Of a stretch of DNA of 64,000 nucleotides, positions 35,348-44,155 are shown piece after piece. A model generated the notes under the pieces. That model was not told where the DNA came from and searched no databases. It saw only the letters and a program-made list of their open reading frames with translations. A program made the position numbers and the translations under genes. Source of the stretch: 2-12-FULL-35-15 sp036386835 (lineage in GTDB: Bacteria; Bacteroidota; Bacteroidia; 2-12-FULL-35-15); assembly GCA_036386835.1 (NCBI GenBank), contig DASVUX010000011.1, positions 248,001 through 312,000 on the forward strand. Reading direction: 5' to 3'. Position 1 is the first letter of the stretch; each line of letters begins with the position of its first letter.

Positions 35348-36333
35348 TACAATCCCATTTTAGCAGATAAATCAAGCATTCTAATTATAGGTTTTTTAGC
35401 CTGTTCAATTAATTCCGGGGAGAGTATAATTTCCGGTAACTCATACTTAAGGCAATTATAAAGCTTTTCAAGGGTGTTTAGCTTCATGTGCGGGCAATCA
35501 TTACAGGCACAGGAATTGTTCGGTGGAGCGGGTATAAATACCTTTCCCGGGTGTTTTTTCTGCATCTGGTGTATAATACCCGCTTCTGTGGCCACAATAA
35601 ATTCATTGGCATCTGATTTCCCCGCATAGTTTAATATACCGGTTGTGCTTCCGATATAATCCGCTGCGTCAAGCAATGCAGCCTCACATTCGGGATGAGC
35701 CAGTAATTTAGCCCGGGGATGCTGTTCCTTTAGCCTGATTATTTTTTCAAGGGAAAAAATCTCATGGACCATGCATGCCCCATCCCATAAGACCATATCA
35801 CGGCCGGTTTTTTTACGGATATAAGCTCCCAGATTCTTATCCGGGGCAAAAATGATCTTTTGGTCCTTTGGAAGGCTCTCTACGATCTGAACGGCATTTG
35901 TAGAAGTACAAACGATATCAGTAAGAGTTTTTAATTCTGCTGTACAGTTTATATAAGAAATTACAAGGTGATCAGGGTATTGCTTTTTAAACTCCGCAAA
36001 TTTATCTGCGGGACAGGAATCAGCAAGTGAGCAGCCGGCACGAAGGTCGGGAAGGAGTACTTTTTTATCCGGGCAGAGGATCTTGGCTGTTTCCGCCATG
36101 AAATGCACTCCTGCAAAAACAATAATATCTGCATCTGTCCTTGCCGCTTCCTGGGATAATCCCAGGCTATCCCCAATGTAATCGGCAATATCCTGGATAT
36201 CTGCATCCTGGTAATAATGGGCAAGAATGATCGCATTTTTTTGTTTTTTGAGTTTCTGAATTTCTGAGAACAAATCTAGCGAAAAATCCAACGGAACATC
36301 AACAAAACCTTTTGTGAGCAAATCGTCACTCAT
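35347..36333 (-). CDS. nadA: Quinolinate synthase
   Basis: 328 residues. NadA features: AIILAHYYQDADIQDIADYIGDSL near the start, VFAGVHFMAETAKIL, LLPDLRAGCSLADSCP, AHPECEAALLDAADYIGSTTG, and a C-terminal NNSCACNDCPHMKLNTLE. The three conserved cysteines (in GCSLAD, in the C-x2-C-x2-C stretch and elsewhere in the middle) bind the [4Fe-4S] cluster. It condenses iminoaspartate with dihydroxyacetone phosphate to make quinolinate for NAD. No nadB or nadC is nearby. It is the last minus-strand gene before the AT-rich candidate origin. A TAAATTTG (36554-36561, minus) is a distant possible -7 element. Confidence 0.96.
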   Translation of the reverse strand: MSDDLLTKGFVDVPLDFSLDLFSEIQKLKKQKNAIILAHYYQDADIQDIADYIGDSLGLSQEAARTDADIIVFAGVHFMAETAKILCPDKKVLLPDLRAGCSLADSCPADKFAEFKKQYPDHLVISYINCTAELKTLTDIVCTSTNAVQIVESLPKDQKIIFAPDKNLGAYIRKKTGRDMVLWDGACMVHEIFSLEKIIRLKEQHPRAKLLAHPECEAALLDAADYIGSTTGILNYAGKSDANEFIVATEAGIIHQMQKKHPGKVFIPAPPNNSCACNDCPHMKLNTLEKLYNCLKYELPEIILSPELIEQAKKPIIRMLDLSAKMGL

Positions 36334-36940
36334 ATTAATAATAATATAAAATATTTAAAATTTAAATAAAAATGTTGTTGTTATTGGTCTGTTAGTGTAC
36401 TGTATAAAAAATTCCCCAATTGATTGTTATTTCAGTTATTAAGAATCAATTAACATGTTTTAAGCATACTAAGTTTTATAATAGGCTGATAAAGAGAAAT
36501 TTCCCTATTAATCAACATACTGTTAGTAACGTTTTAATATAACAAATATTCTGCAAATTTACTGTTAATTGTGTAATAATACTGTTAATGTTTATGTGTG
36601 AAAGTCTTATAAATTTATGATGTATTAATGGAAAATAATTACATGGCGAATGCTTATGCAATAAAACAAGGAAAAAATTCCACACTTTTAACACATAAAA
36701 CATTCTTATCAACAGAAACTGTGTTAATAAGATTTAAAATAGGGGGTTAATTATCAGCACTTTATTCTTGAACTTTACAAACGTGTTGAAAAGGGTGAAA
36801 AGCTGTTAATTACTGGTATTTGAAGAGGGAAGTACCGGACTTCCGAGGTGAAATTTTATAATAAAGAAGACAATAGACTGAACGTGACGGGATTAAAAGT
36901 TACGATTTTAAAACTTCGTGCCAACTTATATTGAATTAAG
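36334..36940. other. Candidate chromosomal replication origin (oriC): 607-bp gene-free AT-rich region
   Basis: No gene. Flanking genes diverge (nadA minus, rpiB plus). The sequence is strongly AT-rich, with the word CTGTTA(A/G)T at 36389, 36520, 36562, 36582 and 36803, TTATCAACA (one mismatch from the DnaA box TTATCCACA) at 36706-36714, and TGTTAATAA at 36722-36730, whose complement TTATTAACA is a similar near-match. Four kilobases away lie mnmG and five parS sites. A hairpin GGAAGT-5-ACTTCC sits at 36828-36844. No dnaA gene is present, so assignment rests on context and motif clusters. Confidence 0.5.
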
Positions 36941-37375
36941 ATGAAAATAGCAATCGGATGTGATCATGCAGCTTTTGAATTAAAAGAGAAATTAAAGCCT
37001 TATTTAGAATCGAAAGGGTTTAAAATTGAGGATTTCGGATGTTATTCGGAAGAAAGAGCGGATTATCCGGATTTTGCTCACCCCGTTGCAATTTCAGTAG
37101 AAACGAAAGAATCAGATTTTGGTTTACTGATGTGCGGCAGTGGAAATGGTATTAACATGACCGCGAACAAACACAAAGGAATCCGTTCGGCTCTCTGCTG
37201 GTCGGCAGAGATAGCAGAACTCGCCCGCCAGCATAATGATGCCAATATTCTCACGCTGCCGGCCCGGTATATTTCGGAAGAAGAAGCCAGGAAATGCCTG
37301 GATAAGTTCTTTTCCACCTCTTTTGAAGGAGGAAGGCATACTGACCGCGTAAAGAAAATCTCTGAAAATTGCTGA
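36941..37375 (+). CDS. rpiB: Ribose 5-phosphate isomerase B
   Basis: 144 residues. The N-terminal GCDHAAFELKEKLKPYLE holds the catalytic/substrate-binding Asp-His, and Cys65 in GLLMCGSGNGINMTANK is the canonical catalytic cysteine. RPARYI-type C-terminal motif appears as TLPARYISEEEA. RpiB interconverts ribose 5-phosphate and ribulose 5-phosphate in the pentose phosphate pathway. It is the first plus-strand gene after the AT-rich gap and precedes the M28 peptidase gene by 19 bases, so both may be co-transcribed. Confidence 0.95.
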   Translation: MKIAIGCDHAAFELKEKLKPYLESKGFKIEDFGCYSEERADYPDFAHPVAISVETKESDFGLLMCGSGNGINMTANKHKGIRSALCWSAEIAELARQHNDANILTLPARYISEEEARKCLDKFFSTSFEGGRHTDRVKKISENC

Positions 37376-37394
37376 TCCCCGAAATTAATAACGA

Positions 37395-38936
37395 ATGTTT
37401 CCTAAATATACCCTCCTTTTTACCATACTATTTCCTTTAAGCATTTATTCCCAAAAGGATTCAACAGCCGCCAGGTACTCATTAAATGTGACTGCAGGAG
37501 GGATGAGCAAAAATCTGCATATTCTCGCTTCTGATGAATATGAAGGCCGGGAAACGGGGAAAAAAGGGCAGAAAATGGCAGCTGAATATATTGCGGCCCG
37601 TTTTAAAGAATCCGGGATACCCCCCTATAAGGAAAACTCGTATTACCAGGAGTTTCCCGTAAATGTAATTCTCCCGGCCCCTGCCGATATTACGGTTAAC
37701 GGGAAAAAATTCAAAGGCAACAAGGATTTCTACAATTTCCCGGGCCTTACGGAGCAGAAGACCACATCAGCCACTGTTGTTTTTCTTGGTTATGGCATAG
37801 AAGAAGAGAAGTATAATGATTACAGGACCGACATTAAAGATAAGATCGTGATGGTCCTGGGCGGAGAGCCATACTCTAAAGACTCTATATCCTTAATTAC
37901 AGGGAAAAAATCGCCTTCGCTTTGGAGCACCTATTATAAAACGAAATCAGAGAAAATCAGAGAAAAAGGCGCACTGGCCCTTTTAATTGTTGTTGATGAC
38001 ATTGAAAAAGAAATGGCGGTTAATAAGCACCGGCTGGAAAAGCCGGCTATGGTAAAGAATAACCAGGGACGCCAGATGCCGGTAATTTATGTTTCAAAAG
38101 AAATGGCTGATCAGATCCTGAAAAAGAATTCTGTCGAAAAGATAAAGAACAAAATCTCCGGGAGCGGAGCTTCATTAAACCTGGAGCTCAAAAGGGAAGT
38201 GACAATAAATGTGATTAATACCGCACAGAAACTAATGACCGAGAATGTCCTTGGATTTGTGGAGGGCAGCGACCTGAAAAATGAAGTGGTGGTGATTACT
38301 GCGCATTATGACCACCTGGGAAAAGATGAAAACGTTGTTTACAACGGGGCGGATGATGACGGTTCGGGGACCGTTGCGGTGATTGAGCTTGCCAAAGTTT
38401 TTGCGCAGGCGAAAAAGGATGGAAAAGGGCCCAGAAGGAGTATGCTTTTTATGACTGTTTCAGGTGAGGAAAAAGGCCTCCTGGGATCATCTTATTATGT
38501 TGATCATCCAGAGTACCCGCTGGAAAATACGGTTTGCGACCTTAATATTGACATGATCGGCCGCCTGGATGAAAGACACAGCGGTAACCCGAACTACATT
38601 TACCTGATCGGCTCAGATAAGCTGAGCTCAGAACTTCATGCGATCAGCGAAAAGGCGAACAGCACCTATACCAATCTCGAGCTGGATTATACCTATAATG
38701 ACGAAAAAGACAAGAACCGTTTCTACTATCGTTCCGACCACTATAATTTCGCTAAAAATGGAATTCCTGTTATTTTTTACTTCAACGGTGTACACGCGGA
38801 CTACCATAAAGAAACGGATGAAGTAGAAAAAATAGATTTTGCCAAGATGGAAAAAATCACCAGGCTGGTATTCTTTACGGCATGGGAAGTGGCGAACAGG
38901 AACGAACGGATTAAAGTAGATTCGAATAAAAAGTAG
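37395..38936 (+). CDS. Secreted M28 family zinc peptidase
   Basis: 513 residues with a signal peptide (MFPKYTLLFTILFPLSIYSQ). N-terminal residues match the cap of Bacteroidota M28 enzymes (NLHILASDEYEGRETGKKGQ). An insertion of about 100-250 looks like a PA domain. The co-catalytic zinc site is intact: TAHYDHLG (His, Asp), NGADDDGSGTVAVIELA (Asp), VSGEEKGLLGS (Glu pair), NIDMIGR (Asp) and RSDHYNFAKNGIPVIFY (His). The enzyme is probably an aminopeptidase acting in the periplasm or outside. No T9SS C-terminal domain is seen. Confidence 0.92.
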   Translation: MFPKYTLLFTILFPLSIYSQKDSTAARYSLNVTAGGMSKNLHILASDEYEGRETGKKGQKMAAEYIAARFKESGIPPYKENSYYQEFPVNVILPAPADITVNGKKFKGNKDFYNFPGLTEQKTTSATVVFLGYGIEEEKYNDYRTDIKDKIVMVLGGEPYSKDSISLITGKKSPSLWSTYYKTKSEKIREKGALALLIVVDDIEKEMAVNKHRLEKPAMVKNNQGRQMPVIYVSKEMADQILKKNSVEKIKNKISGSGASLNLELKREVTINVINTAQKLMTENVLGFVEGSDLKNEVVVITAHYDHLGKDENVVYNGADDDGSGTVAVIELAKVFAQAKKDGKGPRRSMLFMTVSGEEKGLLGSSYYVDHPEYPLENTVCDLNIDMIGRLDERHSGNPNYIYLIGSDKLSSELHAISEKANSTYTNLELDYTYNDEKDKNRFYYRSDHYNFAKNGIPVIFYFNGVHADYHKETDEVEKIDFAKMEKITRLVFFTAWEVANRNERIKVDSNKK

Positions 38937-38966
38937 GTCAGATAACTAAAGCAACAACTAACTAAA

Positions 38967-40349
38967 ATGTCGAAAGAACTCGAATTATTTTTAGAAGCAT
39001 CGGAGAAGAAGGCTTTTGATATTGAACACCGTAAAACGATCAGTTATAACATAGCCCAGTACGACAAAAAAGTTGTTGTCGGAAAAGAACAGTTCTCGAA
39101 CCTTGAGCTTGCAAAGACAAGGGCCGCAGCAATAAAGCAGAAATCAATTGACAATCTTGAAAAATACCTGGTGGAATTTGAGGCCGCGTTTATCAAGCGG
39201 GGTGGAAAGGTAATCTGGGCACAGGATGCTGAAGAGGCACTGCGGGAGTCCGTTCAGATCATGAAAAAAGCAAATACCAAAACAGTGGTGAAGGCAAAAT
39301 CAATGACCACGGAAGAGGTAAACTTTAACCAGGAACTTGAAAAGAACGGCATAGAAAGCATTGAAACGGATCTTGGCGAATATATAGTCCAGCTCAGAAA
39401 GGAGCCTCCATACCATATTGTAACGCCAGCCATGCACCTTTCCAAAGAGGATGTGGCAAAAACCTTTAATGAGAAAAAGGGGACACCGCTTGACTGGACA
39501 TCGGAACAGATCACAAACTATGTAAGGCTCCAGTTGCGGGAAAGATACAGCAAAGCCGAAGTCGGGGTAAGTGGTGGAAATTTCCTTATAGCGGATGCGG
39601 GAGCTGTTGCCGTTTCAGAGAATGAAGGAAACGGATTGATGTCAATGGCTTTTCCGAAGATCCAGATAGTGATAGTCGGACTCGAAAAAATAATCCCTTC
39701 CATGGCTGATCTTGACCTTTTCTGGCCCTTGCTGGCCACCCATGGCACAGGACAGAACATGACGGTGTATAATACCATTTACAGCGGGCCAAAGCAGGCC
39801 GGGGAAACAGATGGCCCGGAAGAAATGTATGTGATCCTCCTTGATAACGGCAGGACAAACCTGCTGGCGGAAACAGAACAGCGAAGGGCGCTTTCATGTA
39901 TCCGCTGCGGTGCATGCCTCAATGCCTGCCCGGTTTACCAGACTGTTGGCGGCCACACCTACGGAACAACCTATAGCGGCCCTATCGGATCAGTAATCAC
40001 TCCTTATTTAAGGGGTATTGACGAATTCAAGCACCTGAGTTTTGCATCCACACTTTGCGGTAAATGCACTGACGTTTGCCCCGTGAAGATTGATATTCAT
40101 CAGTTGCTGCTGTTGAACAGGAGCGATGCTGTTAAAAAAGGCCATACGTCCAAAACCGAAAACTGGGTATGGTTTTTCTGGAAGGGGGCAATGCTGAAAC
40201 GCAGCAAGATGGATAAGGGCGGGGCAAAGCTGAAAAATTTCATGATAAAACAATTCTTTAAGAAACAATGGGGAGACAGAAGGGATATGCCGCAGGTGGC
40301 GCCTAAAAGCTTTAACCAGATGTGGAGAGAACGGAAAGGAATGAAGTAA
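38967..40349 (+). CDS. LutB/LldF-type lactate utilisation iron-sulfur protein
   Basis: 460 residues. An N-terminal LUD-type domain (about 60-290; EEALRESVQIMKKANTKTVV, GNFLIADAGAVAVSENEGNG) is followed by two [4Fe-4S] ferredoxin motifs, CIRCGACLNACPVY and CGKCTDVCPVKID. This is the LutB/LldF subunit of the LutABC L-lactate oxidising complex. Neither LutA (cysteine-rich CCG domain) nor LutC is adjacent, so either they are elsewhere or the protein pairs with other redox partners, as does happen in Bacteroidota. It ends three bases before the convergent SGNH gene. Confidence 0.88.
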   Translation: MSKELELFLEASEKKAFDIEHRKTISYNIAQYDKKVVVGKEQFSNLELAKTRAAAIKQKSIDNLEKYLVEFEAAFIKRGGKVIWAQDAEEALRESVQIMKKANTKTVVKAKSMTTEEVNFNQELEKNGIESIETDLGEYIVQLRKEPPYHIVTPAMHLSKEDVAKTFNEKKGTPLDWTSEQITNYVRLQLRERYSKAEVGVSGGNFLIADAGAVAVSENEGNGLMSMAFPKIQIVIVGLEKIIPSMADLDLFWPLLATHGTGQNMTVYNTIYSGPKQAGETDGPEEMYVILLDNGRTNLLAETEQRRALSCIRCGACLNACPVYQTVGGHTYGTTYSGPIGSVITPYLRGIDEFKHLSFASTLCGKCTDVCPVKIDIHQLLLLNRSDAVKKGHTSKTENWVWFFWKGAMLKRSKMDKGGAKLKNFMIKQFFKKQWGDRRDMPQVAPKSFNQMWRERKGMK

Positions 40350-40352
40350 GGC

Positions 40353-42200
40353 TTACTTTCTTATCAGTTTGATATTTGTATCAAAGTTTCCCGCACTTAA
40401 ATTAAGAATATAAAATCCTGCCTTCAGGTCTTCCGTATTTAATACGGTTTGAGCGCTGCTTATTACCCCGCTTTTAACAGCACGGCCCTCTGAGGAAAAT
40501 ATCGTGAATACAGAACCTTCCGGAGCACCTTGCAGACTCAGCACGTCTGAGAAAGGGTTTGGGAAAGCTGTGAAGCTGTTAGGACTGAAAGCCAGTACCC
40601 CGGTACCAATATCAAAGAAAAGAACATCGCTTTTAAAGTTCTGGTTTGATGCTTTTAGCCGGAGCATCAGCGTAGCGGATCCGGGGTTTACAATCGGTTT
40701 TTGGAAGCAGGTTGTCCAAAGGGCTCCTGAATCAATGGAATATTCATAATCTGATACATCCGGGAACAAAGGATTATTGGTCCAGTCAAATGTTTGATTA
40801 GCTGGATTGGTAACAGGATTAGAGGGTGCATTCGGTCGTACAGGCAAAGGAAGCAGGTCATATAAAGTATTTATACCCGGAGCCGACAATGTATCACGGA
40901 AAAACACTGTTTCACCCGGAATTACCGGTATTTGCAGAGATGAGCCGGCTTGATAAACATTGAAATCAGACTGGCTGGAATATATCAGAGATGCAGATAC
41001 ATTCTCATTTGTCGTTTCCGCAAAATAGTTAATTGTAAATGCTGAAGTGTCGCGGAAAAGGTATGGAGCTTCGATTTTGATCCGGTCAAATATGGCCTGA
41101 TGGCCAGCTACAGAAGGATGAATGCTGTCAGTCATTCCCATCCCGGGAATCCAGTTGCTGGCAGAAGCCGTTGAAACCGCACTGCCCACATCAATATAAG
41201 CACCATTATAATCATTCCGGATCCAGCTGTTTACCATAGCAATAAAAGGCAGCCTGTCGCTCCTGGGACTAAGCGTAGCGATAATTGGAATAATATTGTG
41301 CTTCTTAAGGGTGTCTATGTGCTTAAGGATATTGTTCTTCCAGAGAATGAAATTATTATCATTTACACCAATTGCTATAAGGCCGTATTTTGAATCTTTA
41401 AACCAGGTGGCTTCCTTGGAAAAGCGCGAGTTTACGCTTGCTGAGGTTTCTCCACCTCTTCCCATAATTGAAACATTATTATACCCGATCGAATCTTTAA
41501 TTAAAGAAACGTATCTTTCGTTTGCGCTACCCAGGGCATTCCCTTCTATAAAAGAATCGCCCCACACGGCAAGTCGGGGAGCGGTGCTTAAAGGAGTCGA
41601 CAAGGTGAAATCCGTAACACCGATTTTTCCCGTAGTACATCCGATAAATGGGGTGCCCCATAAGCAACCGAAATACGGGGCAGGATAACTGAGAGAATCA
41701 TAGATAAAGTAATCGGTGCTGTCATTTGAAGTTACCTCAACAACAAGCTGGCGAACTCTTTTACCTACCCGGATCTTGTATGTATCACCAATGACTAAAT
41801 TGAAGGGAAGTGGAAACTGTGTAATAAAAACAGGAGTTGTATTATTAAGACGGTTAATAATAACATTCGTTGAATTTAAATTACCGGAAAATTCTACCAT
41901 GGTTCCTGCAATCCCCGAATATTTACCGATCCCAAACCGGAATGCACCTGTGGAGCTCACCGTATCGACACGAACTTCAAAATTCATGTCAATTTCATCA
42001 AGTGCGGTTTCAGAAGAAAAATATGCTTTATTCGACTGTATACTTCCTGTACCTGTTATCCCAATAACCCCTCCGGAATTAGAACACCCGGTAAGGGAAA
42101 GACTGTTCAACCCTGATTCAAGAATGCTGTGCTGAGCACATACATGGATTTGCTGCCAAAGCAGGAAAAGGGTTGGAATTAATAGTTTAAATTTGTGCAA
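40353..42200 (-). CDS. Secreted SGNH/GDSL hydrolase with T9SS type A sorting domain
   Basis: 615 residues, starting at TTG (42198-42200) just before the signal peptide (KLLIPTLFLLWQQIHVCAQ). SGNH blocks: WGDSFIEGN (nucleophile Ser near residue 215), GRGGETS, IAIGVNDNNF and DSIHPSVAGHQ (Asp-His). About 60-200 may be a beta-sandwich binding domain, about 400-500 another. The end (FSPNSFTAFPNPFSDVLSLQG, LKAGFYILNLSAGNFDTNIK) is a type A T9SS sorting domain. It is likely an esterase acting on acetylated surface or environmental polysaccharides, but the substrate is unknown. Start codon chosen because no other start precedes the signal peptide. Confidence 0.86.
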   Translation of the reverse strand: MHKFKLLIPTLFLLWQQIHVCAQHSILESGLNSLSLTGCSNSGGVIGITGTGSIQSNKAYFSSETALDEIDMNFEVRVDTVSSTGAFRFGIGKYSGIAGTMVEFSGNLNSTNVIINRLNNTTPVFITQFPLPFNLVIGDTYKIRVGKRVRQLVVEVTSNDSTDYFIYDSLSYPAPYFGCLWGTPFIGCTTGKIGVTDFTLSTPLSTAPRLAVWGDSFIEGNALGSANERYVSLIKDSIGYNNVSIMGRGGETSASVNSRFSKEATWFKDSKYGLIAIGVNDNNFILWKNNILKHIDTLKKHNIIPIIATLSPRSDRLPFIAMVNSWIRNDYNGAYIDVGSAVSTASASNWIPGMGMTDSIHPSVAGHQAIFDRIKIEAPYLFRDTSAFTINYFAETTNENVSASLIYSSQSDFNVYQAGSSLQIPVIPGETVFFRDTLSAPGINTLYDLLPLPVRPNAPSNPVTNPANQTFDWTNNPLFPDVSDYEYSIDSGALWTTCFQKPIVNPGSATLMLRLKASNQNFKSDVLFFDIGTGVLAFSPNSFTAFPNPFSDVLSLQGAPEGSVFTIFSSEGRAVKSGVISSAQTVLNTEDLKAGFYILNLSAGNFDTNIKLIRK

Positions 42201-42228
42201 AATGCTGAAGGGTGGTTTTTACCGAAGC

Positions 42229-42236
42229 CAAAGATA
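42229..42236 (-). promoter_or_regulatory. Bacteroidota-type -7 element of the SGNH hydrolase gene
   Basis: TATCTTTG on the minus strand, 28 bases before the TTG start at 42200. It lies in the short divergent gap shared with ybeY. Confidence 0.5.
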
Positions 42237-42264
42237 ATCTTTCGGCTCAAATAATTCACAATAA

Positions 42265-42705
42265 ATGATTGGTTTCCATACAGAAGACGTCCGCTTTAAC
42301 CTGAAGAATAAATCTGTTTTAAAAAAGTGGATCACGGGGATAATTGAAAAAAAGAAAAGGAAACCCGGTGACCTTAATTTTATTTTTTGTTCGGATGAGC
42401 ATCTTTTAGCGATCAATAAGCAATACCTTGATCATAACACCTATACGGACATCATCACTTTTGATTATTCCAAAGAAGACAATAAAATGCCGGTTTCAGG
42501 GGATATTTTTATTAGTATTGAAAGAGTGGAAGAGAACGCAAAAAAGTTTTCCAAAAGCTTCGAGAATGAGCTGCACAGGGTGATCATCCATGGCACGCTC
42601 CATTTGCTTGGCTACAAGGATAAAACCAGGCCGGATAAAGAAAGGATGACCAAAGAAGAAGACAGGAGCCTGAAAGTTCTGAAAACGGCAACAAGCAGGC
42701 ATTAA
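42265..42705 (+). CDS. ybeY: Endoribonuclease YbeY (rRNA maturation factor)
   Basis: 146 residues, typical YbeY size. LNFIFCSDEHLLAINKQYLDHNTYTDIITFDYS and GDIFISIERVEENAKKFSKS fit the family (each part individually). The zinc motif H-x3-H-x5-H reads His109, His113, then Asp119 in HGTLHLLGYKDK: the third ligand is Asp instead of His. YbeY cleaves RNA during 16S rRNA maturation and ribosome quality control. The gene is divergent from the SGNH hydrolase gene with a 64-base gap and convergent with pgk. Confidence 0.93.
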   Translation: MIGFHTEDVRFNLKNKSVLKKWITGIIEKKKRKPGDLNFIFCSDEHLLAINKQYLDHNTYTDIITFDYSKEDNKMPVSGDIFISIERVEENAKKFSKSFENELHRVIIHGTLHLLGYKDKTRPDKERMTKEEDRSLKVLKTATSRH

Positions 42706-42736
42706 ATCAACACCTGTCCTATTTATTAATTCCTCA

Positions 42737-43927
42737 CTACTTCTCGATTGCCTCCACACCCGGCAGGCTTCCGCTTTCAATATATTCCAAAAGCGCCCCG
42801 CCCCCGGTAGAAACGTAAGACACCTGATCGCCAAGATTGTATTTATTGATCGCTGCAACACTGTCGCCCCCGCCAATTAAAGAAAATGCACCTTTTTTAG
42901 TTGCTACTACGATCGCATCAGCAACCGCTTTGGTCCCGTGCTCAAATGAGCTCATTTCAAACACGCCCATAGGGCCATTCCAAAGGATCGTTTTGGAATT
43001 GGCAATAACATCAGCGTACATCTTTTCTGTTTCCGGCCCGATATCAAGACCCATCCATCCGTCAGGGATTGCTTTTATATCAACGGTTTTCTTGTTCGCA
43101 TCATTCGCGAAATTATCAGCAGCAACAGCATCAACAGGAATGTAAATATTCACACCCTTGGATTTTGCATCAGCAAGAATATTTAATGCGGTCTGGAGCT
43201 TGTCTTCCTCCACGAGGGATTTGCCGATATTGCCTCCCTGCGCCTTTACAAACGTAAATGCCATTCCCCCCCCGATAATGATATTATCCGCTTTATTGAT
43301 AAGTTGTTCCAGGATAAGGATCTTGTCGGAAACCTTAGCACCGCCCATGATTGCGGTAAATGGTTTTTCAGAATCATTTAAAACCTTGTCAACAGAAGAG
43401 AGCTCTCCGCTCATTACATATCCAAAACATTTATTTTCAGGAAAGAACTTTGCAATTACTGCGGTGGATGCATGGGCGCGATGTGCAGTCCCGAATGCAT
43501 CGTTCACATAAAAGGTCCCGTACTTTGACAGTTTTTCGGCAAATCCTTCATCCCCTTTTTCTTCTTCTTTGTAAAAGCGCAGGTTTTCGAGCAGGAGCAC
43601 TTCGCCGGGCTTTAAAGCCTGTGAGGTATTCAGCGCATTCTCTCCTATGCAGTCATCTGCAAAGGCAACCGGCTTTCCAAGCAATTTACTTAGATGGGCG
43701 ACAATATGTTTAAGCGAATATTTATTTGAAGGGCCATCTTTCGGCCGGCCAAGATGCGACATAAGAATTACAGAGCCGCCATCTTTAAGGATCTTGCTGA
43801 TCGTAGGCAGGGCAGCCCGGATGCGGGTATCGTCCGTAACGCTGAATTCTTCATTAAGAGGGACATTAAAATCAACACGTATCAGCGCTTTATGGCCCGA
43901 AAAATTGTAATTATCAACTGTTTTCAT
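42737..43927 (-). CDS. pgk: Phosphoglycerate kinase
   Basis: 396 residues from the ATG at 43925-43927 (MKTVDNYNFSGHKALIRVDFNVPLN, shown in parts: MKTVDNYNFSGHKALIRVDF). A longer frame from 43966 would begin upstream of the -7 element at 43948-43955. Signature RVDFNVPLNE at the N-terminus, SHLGRPKDG, and the C-terminal GGGDSVAAINKY and VSTGGGALLEY are all present. The enzyme transfers phosphate from 1,3-bisphosphoglycerate to ADP in glycolysis. It is convergent with ybeY and divergent from holB. Confidence 0.97.
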   Translation of the reverse strand: MKTVDNYNFSGHKALIRVDFNVPLNEEFSVTDDTRIRAALPTISKILKDGGSVILMSHLGRPKDGPSNKYSLKHIVAHLSKLLGKPVAFADDCIGENALNTSQALKPGEVLLLENLRFYKEEEKGDEGFAEKLSKYGTFYVNDAFGTAHRAHASTAVIAKFFPENKCFGYVMSGELSSVDKVLNDSEKPFTAIMGGAKVSDKILILEQLINKADNIIIGGGMAFTFVKAQGGNIGKSLVEEDKLQTALNILADAKSKGVNIYIPVDAVAADNFANDANKKTVDIKAIPDGWMGLDIGPETEKMYADVIANSKTILWNGPMGVFEMSSFEHGTKAVADAIVVATKKGAFSLIGGGDSVAAINKYNLGDQVSYVSTGGGALLEYIESGSLPGVEAIEK

Positions 43928-43947
43928 ATCCTTGGTTTTGGTGACTG

Positions 43948-43955
43948 CAAAAATA
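43948..43955 (-). promoter_or_regulatory. Bacteroidota-type -7 element of pgk
   Basis: TATTTTTG on the minus strand, 20 bases before the ATG at 43927. It supports the internal start for pgk. Confidence 0.5.
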
Positions 43956-44116
43956 ACTTTTCTCATTTATGAATAAAGGTTTTTCTGAGAAATGAATGAA
44001 ATTTACCGATGCCCGGAATTTAAGCTCCCGGCAACCGGGAATAAGGTAAAGATGTTTGCCCGGACGCAGGGTTTAAAATATGTCCTTCCCGTTTCCCTTA
44101 TGCCGAATGAATTTGT

Positions 44117-44124
44117 TATCTTTG
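44117..44124 (+). promoter_or_regulatory. Bacteroidota-type -7 element of holB
   Basis: TATCTTTG, an exact TANNTTTG match 31 bases before the ATG at 44156; an upstream TTTC (44092-44095) has suitable spacing as a weak -33. Confidence 0.5.
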
Positions 44125-44155
44125 GGATCGCTTTAATTTACACGAAAGACCGGAA

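Noticed and set aside
36828..36844. Hairpin GGAAGT-5-ACTTCC as a terminator
   Set aside because: No T-run follows and no gene ends here; it may simply be part of the origin region.
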